Assembly (NCBI RefSeq): GCF_000176915.2
Contig: NC_014844.1
Span: 1,860,001 to 1,924,000 of the forward strand
Origin: Pseudodesulfovibrio aespoeensis Aspo-2
Lineage (GTDB): Bacteria; Desulfobacterota; Desulfovibrionia; Desulfovibrionales; Desulfovibrionaceae
Direction: 5' to 3'
DNA length: 64,000 nucleotides
Shown here: positions 18,010 through 24,216 of the stretch, piece by piece
Position numbering within the stretch: position 1 is the stretch's first letter
How the letters are laid out: every line of letters begins with the position of its first letter
Notes under the pieces: model-generated
Told to the model about the DNA's origin: nothing
The model's database searches: none
What the model saw: only the letters and a program-made list of their open reading frames with translations
Translations under genes and position numbers: made by a program

Positions 18010-18747
18010 ATGGCCAAGAAGCGGCACATCAGGGATTTGACGGAACTCAAGGAACTCTCCCTGGCAAAGGACAAGAAGAAGGACGCCTACACCCTGCCCT
18101 ATGACAAGCCGAAAACGGTCCGGGAAGACACGCCCAAGCCCAACGAGGAGGCGGAGCTGGCCCTGTTCCAGGCCGCCATGCAGGGCGTCAGCCAGATGCG
18201 GGACGACACCGTGCGCAAACCCGCGCCCAAGGCGGCTCCGGCACCCGCGGCCACCCCGCTCCCCCTTGACCCGGACGAGGACGACGGCACGTATCTGCGG
18301 AAATTCCTCAGCGGCGAGGTGCAGTTCGAACTCGAATACACCGACGAGTTCATGTACGGCTATGTCCGGGGCCTGGACATCAAGACCTTCCAGCAGCTCA
18401 AGGCGGGCGTCCTGAGCGTGGCCGCCCATCTCGACCTGCACGGCATGACCTCGGTCCAGGCCAGGGAGGGGCTGCTCTTCTTCATCCGCGAAAGTTACCT
18501 CCAGGGCTCCCGCTGCGTGCTGGTGGTCACGGGCCGGGGCATCAACTCGCCGGGCGGCCAGAGCGTGCTGCGGCGCGAGACCGAAACCTGGCTGACGCAC
18601 GAACCGCTCAAGCGGGTGGTTCTCGCCTTCTGCACCGCCCAGGCCAAGGACGGCGGGGCCGGAGCCATCTATGTGCTGCTTCGCAACCAGAAGAAAACCC
18701 AGGGCAAGATCGCCTGGGACACTCAACTCGACCGGGACGAAGCGTAA
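18010..18747 (+). CDS. Smr-domain protein
   Basis: A 245-aa protein with a C-terminal Smr (small MutS-related) domain at about res 135-235, marked by HLDLHGMTSVQARE and VVTGRGINSPGG. Smr domains are nucleases or nucleic-acid binders; stand-alone versions act on RNA or stalled ribosomes in some bacteria. The N-terminal ~110 residues are charged and low in complexity (KKKDAY; PAPKAAPAPAATP) and probably disordered. The open frame extends 56 codons upstream, but GGAG at the proper distance selects the ATG at 18010. It diverges from sufC. The function in this organism is not determined. Confidence 0.85.
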   Translation: MAKKRHIRDLTELKELSLAKDKKKDAYTLPYDKPKTVREDTPKPNEEAELALFQAAMQGVSQMRDDTVRKPAPKAAPAPAATPLPLDPDEDDGTYLRKFLSGEVQFELEYTDEFMYGYVRGLDIKTFQQLKAGVLSVAAHLDLHGMTSVQAREGLLFFIRESYLQGSRCVLVVTGRGINSPGGQSVLRRETETWLTHEPLKRVVLAFCTAQAKDGGAGAIYVLLRNQKKTQGKIAWDTQLDRDEA

Positions 18748-18770
18748 CCGCCACCCGGACAGAACGCAAA

Positions 18771-18800
18771 AAGACCTCCACCCCGAAGGGCGGAGGTCTT
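18771..18800. terminator. Bidirectional terminator between smr and cheW
   Basis: A 9-bp stem AAGACCTCC / GGAGGTCTT contains an inner CCC-cgaa-GGG. A5 on its left gives a U-tract for the minus-strand cheW transcript; the + side is weaker. Confidence 0.85.
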
Positions 18801-18821
18801 GTATCATTGCACCAGGAACGG

Positions 18822-19361
18822 CTACGCCATGGCGGCGACAGCCTCTTCGGCCTGGGCCTTGCCCGGCCCGCCCTTGAGGTTGGTCAGTTCCTTGGCCATG
18901 GCCAGCTCCTCGGCGGAGAATATCTTGTTGATATCGATGATGATGATGAACCGCTCGTTCTGGCGGCCCATGCCCTTGATGTATTCCGCGTTGATGGCAG
19001 CACCCATCTTGGGGGCGGCTTCGATGGATTCCGGCATCATCTCGAAGACTTCGCGCACCGAATCGACCAGCGCGCCCATGACCGTGAACTCGCCGTCGAA
19101 TTCGATCTCCACGATGATGATGCAGGTGTCCACAGTGTCTTCGCTCTTGGACATGCCAAGCTTGAGGCGCATGTCCACCACGGGCACGGCGTGGCCGCGC
19201 AGGTTGATGACACCGCGCATGAATTCGGGCGTACGCGGAATCTTGGTGATGGAGGTCAGTTCCAGCACCTCCCTGACCGTCCCGATGTCCAGGGCGAAGA
19301 TTTCCTTGCCCAGCGTGAACGTCAAAAACTGGTTGATATCCTTCAGTGCGTCTTCAGACAT
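18822..19361 (-). CDS. cheW: Chemotaxis coupling protein CheW
   Basis: A 179-aa adaptor linking chemoreceptors to the kinase CheA. The whole CheW fold is visible: FLTFTLGKEIFALDIGTVREVLEL, the receptor-contact motif MRGVINLRGHAVPVVDMRLKLG, and DSVREVFEM. The C-terminus adds about 30 Ala/Glu-rich residues beyond the domain. GGGGAG lies before the ATG. A perfect -10 (TATAAT, 19394-19389) sits about 30 bp upstream but without a clear -35. No cheA or receptor gene is nearby, so it works with partners encoded elsewhere. Confidence 0.92.
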   Translation of the reverse strand: MSEDALKDINQFLTFTLGKEIFALDIGTVREVLELTSITKIPRTPEFMRGVINLRGHAVPVVDMRLKLGMSKSEDTVDTCIIIVEIEFDGEFTVMGALVDSVREVFEMMPESIEAAPKMGAAINAEYIKGMGRQNERFIIIIDINKIFSAEELAMAKELTNLKGGPGKAQAEEAVAAMA

Positions 19362-19615
19362 GGCAACTCCCCTGAAAAATTGAGGATTATTATACTAGCC
19401 AGCGTTGATGCACATGGCATTTCGAGGGTCTGAACCCTCATCCATGCGCCTTTGTCCCCGCGACTGACTCTGTTGATACCCCTGACTGCCGGGAAAAACC
19501 ATTATAAATACCGTCCCGTTTGACCGAGCATACCCTTTTGGCCCAACAAACTGAAGCGTTGCGGGCAGGATTTTTCAAAAAGATCTCGGCGTTGCCCATT
19601 TTTCCGAAAAAGAGA

Positions 19616-19643
19616 TTGACAATGTGCCCCCCGCGCAGATAGT
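19616..19643 (+). promoter_or_regulatory. Promoter for the tRNA-Pro / tRNA-Thr unit
   Basis: A perfect -35 TTGACA (19616-19621) and GATAGT (19638-19643, 4 of 6) are spaced by 16 bp and end 14 bp before the tRNA-Pro 5' end. This is a typical short leader for a tRNA gene. Confidence 0.6.
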
Positions 19644-19657
19644 TACTCCCTTCGCGT

Positions 19658-19734
19658 CGGGATGTAGCGCAGTCTGGGAGCGCACTTGAATGGGGTTCAA
19701 GGGGTCGGAGGTTCAAATCCTCTCATCCCGACCA
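19658..19734 (+). tRNA. tRNA-Pro (anticodon GGG)
   Basis: A full cloverleaf is seen: acceptor CGGGATG / CATCCCG with discriminator A and encoded CCA, D stem GCGC/GCGC, anticodon stem CTTGA/TCAAG with loop ATGGGGT (anticodon GGG), and T arm GGAGG-TTCAAAT-CCTCT. The A32-U38 pair in the anticodon loop is, as I recall, a conserved trait of this isoacceptor. It reads CCC and CCU. Confidence 0.95.
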
Positions 19735-19749
19735 AACAACGAGACACCC

Positions 19750-19775
19750 CGGTGGACCGGCAGTCCGGTCCACCG
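19750..19775 (+). terminator. Strong hairpin between the two tRNAs
   Basis: An 11-bp perfect stem CGGTGGACCGG / CCGGTCCACCG with a 4-nt loop is followed by TTTCGTT. It may attenuate transcription after tRNA-Pro or serve as a processing signal in a dicistronic tRNA precursor; no separate promoter for tRNA-Thr was found. Confidence 0.5.
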
Positions 19776-19796
19776 TTTCGTTGAATCAGCTGAGAA

Positions 19797-19872
<76 letters not shown>

Positions 19873-19880
19873 CATATCAC

Positions 19881-19910
19881 AAAGGCCGGTCAGATCACTG
19901 ACCGGCCTTT
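19881..19910. terminator. Bidirectional terminator after tRNA-Thr
   Basis: A 13-bp perfect stem AAAGGCCGGTCAG / CTGACCGGCCTTT with loop ATCA. It ends both the tRNA unit and the convergent flagellin-like gene. Confidence 0.9.
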
Positions 19911-19943
19911 GTCATTTCGGCAGTATGTGGAAATCCCCGCACC

Positions 19944-20789
19944 CTACCCGGTTCCATCGAAAATGGTGCCGGAATCCCGAAGGATCAGGTCTGCCAGAAG
20001 CTTTTCCAGCGAATAGCCGGGGTCCGAGGGCTTCCTGAGCTGGGCAGCGTTGTCCAGGATCTGGGCTTGGCTTTGCAGAGCCAGCTCCTGGGACTGGAGG
20101 CCGTCCTCCTTGCTCTGGTACATGCTCTGGATCGAGTCCATCTCGCTGGCCAGCGACTGGACATAGCCGAGCTGGGTGGCCCTGGTCCCCTCCACGGCCA
20201 GGGACGCGCCGGAAAGATCAGACCAATTGACGCCGCTGGCAGGGTTGTCCACGGCGTGAAAAGAGATGTCGAACCCGCCGCTCTTGTCCGACTGGATGAA
20301 GACCTTGCCGCCCGAGTCGATCTGCGCGGTGCCCCACTTGGTGCTGTCGAGCATGGCTATACCATTGAAATCCGTCCCGGAAATGGTGCCGAGAACCTTG
20401 TCGCGCAGGGCGTTGTAGTCGCTCTGGACCACGGAACTCGACCCGTCCAGCTCGCCGGTGTTGATCTTGTCGATGATATTCTCCATGTCGCTCAGGGCGC
20501 TGGAGATGGTGGCCATGCCGGTTCTGGCCACGCCCATCATGGAGGCGGCCTCGCCCACGTTGCGCGCCGCCTGACGGGTGGCCCCGGCATCCGCCCGCAG
20601 GGTGCCGCTGATGGCTTCCTCAAAGGGATTGGTAAAGGTCGTTGCCCGAACCGGACCGCCCAGCACCAGACTGCGCAGGTTCTGACCCACAGCCGACCCG
20701 GCGAACAGCTGATTGGTCAGCATGTCGCGCTCAAGCAGTCTCGACGAATAGTCGTAGATGAAAACCTTTTCGAGGTCGGTCAGGGCCAT
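19944..20789 (-). CDS. Flagellin-like protein under a sigma-28-type promoter
   Basis: A 281-aa protein without a signal peptide or membrane segment. Residues ~75-150 resemble the flagellin N-terminal helical region: AARNVGEAASMMGVARTG, ISSALSDMENIIDKINTGEL, then DYNALRDKVLGTISGTDFNGIAML. The C-terminal ~70 residues are helical (ATQLGYVQSLASEMDSIQSMYQSKE), as in the flagellin C-terminus. The first ~70 residues lack the usual flagellin start (no SLNINTN-type sequence). It is about half the size of many flagellins and not a typical filament subunit. A near-consensus FliA promoter upstream links it to motility. It could be a minor filament, hook-junction or secreted export substrate. Confidence 0.7.
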   Translation of the reverse strand: MALTDLEKVFIYDYSSRLLERDMLTNQLFAGSAVGQNLRSLVLGGPVRATTFTNPFEEAISGTLRADAGATRQAARNVGEAASMMGVARTGMATISSALSDMENIIDKINTGELDGSSSVVQSDYNALRDKVLGTISGTDFNGIAMLDSTKWGTAQIDSGGKVFIQSDKSGGFDISFHAVDNPASGVNWSDLSGASLAVEGTRATQLGYVQSLASEMDSIQSMYQSKEDGLQSQELALQSQAQILDNAAQLRKPSDPGYSLEKLLADLILRDSGTIFDGTG

Positions 20790-20827
20790 GGCGTCCCCCG
20801 GCTACTGTTCGGGCCTTTCCGCTCTTT

Positions 20828-20854
20828 ATATCGGCGCCTTGACGGTTTTCTTTA
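20828..20854 (-). promoter_or_regulatory. Sigma-28 (FliA)-type promoter of the flagellin-like gene
   Basis: On the minus strand TAAAGAAA (20854-20847), an 11-bp spacer and GCCGATAT (20835-20828) lie about 38 bp upstream of the ATG. The known consensus is TAAAGTTT-N11-GCCGATAA, so the spacing is exact and the -10 matches 7 of 8. Confidence 0.8.
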
Positions 20855-21019
20855 GGGGGTGGGCGGGCAATATCGCCTCAGCCAGCCCAACCCCCTTAAT
20901 TCAAATGGATAACATCGCGCAAAAGATGGACGAACGTCTGTTGAGCACGCCCCGCCTGCATGACTTCTCTGCCTCAACCGGCCAAAGGATGCTCCAGGCC
21001 GCCCGGCAGCCCCAGCCCG

Positions 21020-21298
21020 TCAGGCGACGAATTCGGCCATCTTGGAGAACACCGCGTGGCCGCCATCGTGCCGTTCGACCATGAGTACGTCCTCCAGCTT
21101 GTCCACCTGCTTGATCATCTGGTTGAGCCGCTCGTCGGCGTCCACCAGCAGCCAGATGCGGCTGGTGGTCCCGCCGTTGACGGGCATGCAGGCAATGCCC
21201 TCCACATTGTATGCCCGCCGGGCAAACAGGCCGCAGATGTGCGACATGACGCCGGGATGGTTGTTCACCGTCAGTTGGATGACTGTCTGTTTACACAT
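21020..21298 (-). CDS. ilvN: Acetolactate synthase small (regulatory) subunit
   Basis: A 92-aa ACT-domain protein that confers valine feedback control on IlvB in branched-chain amino acid synthesis. The ACT motif is VNNHPGVMSHICGLFARRAYNVEGIA, followed by SRIWLLVDADERLNQMIKQVDKLEDV. It is the short single-ACT form like E. coli IlvN (about 96 aa), not the two-domain IlvH. GGAGGTG precedes the ATG at 21298, which overlaps the last 8 nt of ilvB; the in-frame GTG nine bases upstream lies within that Shine-Dalgarno and is rejected as the start. Overlap and co-direction indicate translational coupling. Confidence 0.93.
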   Translation of the reverse strand: MCKQTVIQLTVNNHPGVMSHICGLFARRAYNVEGIACMPVNGGTTSRIWLLVDADERLNQMIKQVDKLEDVLMVERHDGGHAVFSKMAEFVA

Positions 21299-22964
21299 GG
21301 TTTTCACCTCCGATCATCTGCGAGTTGGCGGCTCCGGGAGGAACAATGGGGTACACCGGCTCGTCCGGGCTCACCGGCACGTGGATCAGGCAGGGGCCGG
21401 GATGGGCCATGGCCTCGGCCAGCATGACTCCGGGGTCGTCGGCGTTCCCCATGTCCCAGGCCCGGATGCCGAATCCTTCGGCAATCTTCATGAAATCAAC
21501 CCGCCTGGCATAGTCTGACGCGAAGTAGCGCTTGCCGTAGAACAGGTCCTGCTGCTGGCGCACCAACCCCAGGGCGTTGTTGTTGGTCAGGATGATCTTG
21601 ACGTTCACGTCCTGCTCCATGGCCGTGGCCAGGTCCTGGATGTTCATCATGATGGAGCCGTCGCCGCTGAAGCAGAGCACCGTGCGTCCGGGCGCGGCCA
21701 ATGCCGCGCCGATGGCCGCGGGCAGGCCGAAGCCCATGGTGCCGAGCCCGCCGGAGGTCAGCCACTGGCGCGGATGGCGGAAGGGATAGGCCTGGGCCGT
21801 GCGCATTTGGTGCTGGCCCACGTCGGTGCAGACAATGGCATCCTCCCCGGCCAGCTCGGCAGCCTTGAGGATGACGCCGTAGGGAGAACGCGGATCGTCG
21901 GCATCGGGAATGATCATGGGATGCTCACCGCGCAGCCCGGCCACCTCGCGGAGCCAATCGCTCCGGTCCTTGGCCTCCACCAGTTCGAGCAGCGCTCTGA
22001 GGGAGTCGGCCACGTCGCCGCTGACCGAAACATGGGCGCTCCTGATCTTGTCCAGCTCGCTGGAGTCGATGTCCATGTGAATGACTTTGGCGCCCGGACA
22101 GAACCCGGCCAGCTTGCCCGTGGCCCGATCATCAAAGCGCACCCCTGCCGCCACCAGCAGGTCGCACCGCTCCATGATCAGGTTGGTGTACCGCGCGCCG
22201 TGCATGCCGAGCATGCCCAGGCACAGGGGATGGTCCACGGGCATGACACCCAGCCCCATGAGGGTGAGCACCGACGGGATGGACGCCTTCTCGGCCAGGG
22301 CCAGAGCCAGGGCCGACGAGCCGGACTGGACGATGCCTCCGCCCAGGTACAAAAGGGGCCGCTCGGCCTCGTCGATCATCCGGGCGGCGTGGGCCAGCTC
22401 CGGGTCCATCAGCTCCGGACCGGGGGTGCGCCCGCCTGGTGCGGGCCAGGCGTCGAATTCGAGCATGGCGGTCTGGACATCCTTGGGCACGTCGATGACC
22501 ACCGGCCCCGGACGGCCCGAGGCGGCGATGCGGAAGGCGTCCGGGATGACGGTCAGCAGCTCGTCAACGCAGCGGACCAGATAGTTGTGCTTGGTAATGG
22601 GCACGCTCAGGCCGTAGGTGTCCACCTCCTGAAAGGCGTCGGTGCCGATCATGGCCAGAGGCACCTGCCCGGTGATGCAGATGATGGGGATGGAGTCGAG
22701 CTTGGCATCGGCGATGGCGGTCAGGGTGTTGGTCGCACCCGGCCCGGAGGTGGCGAAGAAGACCGCCGGATTGCCCGTGACCCGGGCCATGCCCTGGGCG
22801 ATGAATCCCGCGCCCTGCTCATGCCGGGTCAGGATGTGCCTGATGGGGCTGGCCGAAAGCGCATCGTATAGGGGAAGATTCGCACCACCTGGAATTCCGG
22901 CAATAATCTCGATGCCTTGTCGCTCCAGCAATGTGATGATGATTTCAGCGCCGCTCAGTTTCAT
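21291..22964 (-). CDS. ilvB: Acetolactate synthase large (catalytic) subunit
   Basis: A 557-aa ThDP enzyme that condenses pyruvate with pyruvate or 2-ketobutyrate, the first committed step to valine, leucine and isoleucine. Visible features are the catalytic Glu region LTRHEQGAGFIAQG near res 50, TSGPGATN, the FAD/central domain GGGIVQSGS, and the ThDP/Mg motif GDGSIMMNIQDLATA with TNNNALGLV. The frame is open 21 codons upstream, but GGAGG 7 nt before the ATG at 22964 decides the start. It is preceded by a valine-rich leader peptide and a terminator hairpin, so expression is probably attenuated by charged tRNA-Val. Confidence 0.95.
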   Translation of the reverse strand: MKLSGAEIIITLLERQGIEIIAGIPGGANLPLYDALSASPIRHILTRHEQGAGFIAQGMARVTGNPAVFFATSGPGATNTLTAIADAKLDSIPIICITGQVPLAMIGTDAFQEVDTYGLSVPITKHNYLVRCVDELLTVIPDAFRIAASGRPGPVVIDVPKDVQTAMLEFDAWPAPGGRTPGPELMDPELAHAARMIDEAERPLLYLGGGIVQSGSSALALALAEKASIPSVLTLMGLGVMPVDHPLCLGMLGMHGARYTNLIMERCDLLVAAGVRFDDRATGKLAGFCPGAKVIHMDIDSSELDKIRSAHVSVSGDVADSLRALLELVEAKDRSDWLREVAGLRGEHPMIIPDADDPRSPYGVILKAAELAGEDAIVCTDVGQHQMRTAQAYPFRHPRQWLTSGGLGTMGFGLPAAIGAALAAPGRTVLCFSGDGSIMMNIQDLATAMEQDVNVKIILTNNNALGLVRQQQDLFYGKRYFASDYARRVDFMKIAEGFGIRAWDMGNADDPGVMLAEAMAHPGPCLIHVPVSPDEPVYPIVPPGAANSQMIGGENHV

Positions 22965-23007
22965 GGTGGGGCCTCCGTGTTGTCGTCCATGCTGCGGCGG
23001 GAAAGGA

Positions 23008-23039
23008 AAACCCCCGCCGGTTCGCACCGACGGGGGTTT
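23008..23039 (-). terminator. Attenuator hairpin of the ilvBN leader
   Basis: Between the leader peptide stop and ilvB lies a stem AAACCCCCG / CGGGGGTTT, extended by CGGT/ACCG around a GCGA loop and followed on the minus strand by TTTTCC. It is a rho-independent terminator placed 43 bp before the ilvB start codon, inside the operon, as expected for an attenuator. Confidence 0.85.
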
Positions 23040-23066
23040 GTTGACAATCCTAAGAATACAATCCCG

Positions 23067-23171
23067 CTATGGCGCGTCCCTATGGGTGACACCTACTACT
23101 ACGTCCACGACGACAACGACGACCGCTAGGCGGGCGTTGAAAAGAAGGGAGTCGTGGTCGAAGTTGCGCAT
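23067..23171 (-). CDS. ilvB leader peptide (IvbL-like, valine-rich)
   Basis: A 34-aa open frame starting at ATG 23171 with AAAGGA upstream (11 nt spacing). Its second half reads AVVVVVVDVVVGV and then ends THRDAP before the stop. Nine Val codons in a stretch of twelve, in front of a terminator and ilvB, are the hallmark of ribosome-mediated attenuation by valine starvation. The E. coli ivbL peptide has a very similar Val-rich end and also finishes in AP. The frame is open further upstream to 23318, but that longer version would include the promoter and is rejected. The peptide itself likely has no function beyond being translated. Confidence 0.85.
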   Translation of the reverse strand: MRNFDHDSLLFNARLAVVVVVVDVVVGVTHRDAP

Positions 23172-23204
23172 AAGCGGCTTGTTCCTTTCAATGAATATGA
23201 AAAA

Positions 23205-23233
23205 TGCATACCCAAGCAGCAAAGCGGCGTCAA
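23205..23233 (-). promoter_or_regulatory. Promoter candidate for the ilv leader transcript
   Basis: TTGACG (23233-23228), a 17-bp spacer and TATGCA (23210-23205) lie about 34 bp upstream of the leader-peptide ATG. The -10 matches only 3 of 6, but placement is right for a leader transcript. Confidence 0.45.
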
Positions 23234-23320
23234 CAGATTTTTTCCACGGCCCGGCATCTTGCCATCCACTCCGAAAAGAATCATGGTCCGGCTCACAATC
23301 CATGTTCAGGAGTCCCACCC

Positions 23321-23920
23321 ATGCGCATTCTCATCATCCTGGCCCATCCCGACGAACAGAGCCTCAACCACGCCATTGCCCGGCAGGCTGAGGCCACGGC
23401 CCTGGCCAACGGCCATGAGGTCATCTTCCATGATCTCTACAAGGAAGGATTCGACCCGGTCCTCCCTGGTCCCGAAATTCCCAGAAATGCGCCATTACCC
23501 AAGGAAATCGCCAGACACTGCGACGAGACGGCCAGCGCGGACGGCATCATCATCGTCCATCCCAACTGGTGGGGCATGCCGCCCGCCCTGCTGACAGGCT
23601 GGGTGGACCGGGTGCTGCGCCCCGGCGTGGCTTACGAATTCACAGGGGATGACGGCGGCGAAGGCGTGCCCGGCGGGCTGCTCAAGGCGCGAACGGCCCT
23701 GATCTTCAACACCTCGAACACCGAGGCGGGCCGTGAAATCAGAATCTTCGGCGATCCCCTTGAACGCATCTGGAAGGAGTGCGTGTTCGGCCTGTGCGGC
23801 GTGGTCGAGACTCACCGCAGGATGTTCCGCATCGTGATCACCAGCAGCGACGAGGAGCGGCGCCAGTGGCTCGACGAGGTCAGCGACATGGTGGATGAGT
23901 TTTACCCCCGGCAGGACTGA
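23321..23920 (+). CDS. NAD(P)H-dependent flavin oxidoreductase, flavodoxin-2 family (KefF/MdaB-like)
   Basis: A 199-aa flavodoxin-fold quinone reductase. The N-terminus RILIILAHPDEQSLNHAIA is the FMN/FAD phosphate-binding loop region, and HPNWWGMPPALLTGWVDRVLRPGVAYEF is the family's core motif around the flavin. Such enzymes carry out two-electron reduction of quinones or act as partners of Kef potassium channels. No channel gene is adjacent. The longer open frame begins at 23204, but AGGAG eight bases before ATG 23321 and the start of the first beta strand fix the shorter form. It is divergent from the ilv leader. Confidence 0.88.
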   Translation: MRILIILAHPDEQSLNHAIARQAEATALANGHEVIFHDLYKEGFDPVLPGPEIPRNAPLPKEIARHCDETASADGIIIVHPNWWGMPPALLTGWVDRVLRPGVAYEFTGDDGGEGVPGGLLKARTALIFNTSNTEAGREIRIFGDPLERIWKECVFGLCGVVETHRRMFRIVITSSDEERRQWLDEVSDMVDEFYPRQD

Positions 23921-23955
23921 CAAACCCGCGCGGGCGTGATCATGCCGTGATCTCG

Positions 23956-24123
23956 CTACACCCGGTCCACCACCACCCAGAAGGCGAGCGCGCCCACGGT
24001 CAGCCGGACCACATGGCCGATATGAAAATGGTAGCCCAAATCAAGGGTGAACATGGCCACGACCCCGGCCACGTAAGCGAACAGGATGATCTTTCTCCAT
24101 ATGTTGAGCCTGAGCAGATTCAT
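23956..24123 (-). CDS. Small membrane protein, 55 aa
   Basis: I do not recognise this protein. It has a basic N-terminus (MNLLRLNIWRK) and two hydrophobic helices (ILFAYVAGVVAMFTL and VVRLTVGALAFWVVV) joined by a His-containing loop (GYHFHIGH). GGAGAG seven to eight bases before the ATG supports translation. It lies between the flavodoxin-family gene (convergent) and the lon-like terminator on the same strand as lon, and is probably expressed from its own promoter. Confidence 0.65.
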   Translation of the reverse strand: MNLLRLNIWRKIILFAYVAGVVAMFTLDLGYHFHIGHVVRLTVGALAFWVVVDRV

Positions 24124-24148
24124 GGCGTTCTCTCCGTATGCCAAATGA

Positions 24149-24177
24149 AAGGGTTGCGGTGTGACACCGCAACCCTT
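24149..24177 (-). terminator. Terminator after the lon-like gene
   Basis: A 13-bp perfect stem AAGGGTTGCGGTG / CACCGCAACCCTT with a 3-nt loop lies about 40 bp after the protease stop and is followed on the minus strand by TTTCATTT. Confidence 0.8.
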
Positions 24178-24216
24178 GGGCATTGCATGGATATTGTCAA
24201 GTAAAGATACTCATTC

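Noticed and set aside
19438-19716. Short minus-strand frame across the tRNA-Pro gene
   Set aside because: It overlaps a clear tRNA and its promoter, and has no Shine-Dalgarno or family resemblance.
20878-21084. Small + strand frame antisense to the end of ilvN
   Set aside because: No Shine-Dalgarno, overlaps the ilvN coding region, and the translated sequence looks like reverse-strand composition.
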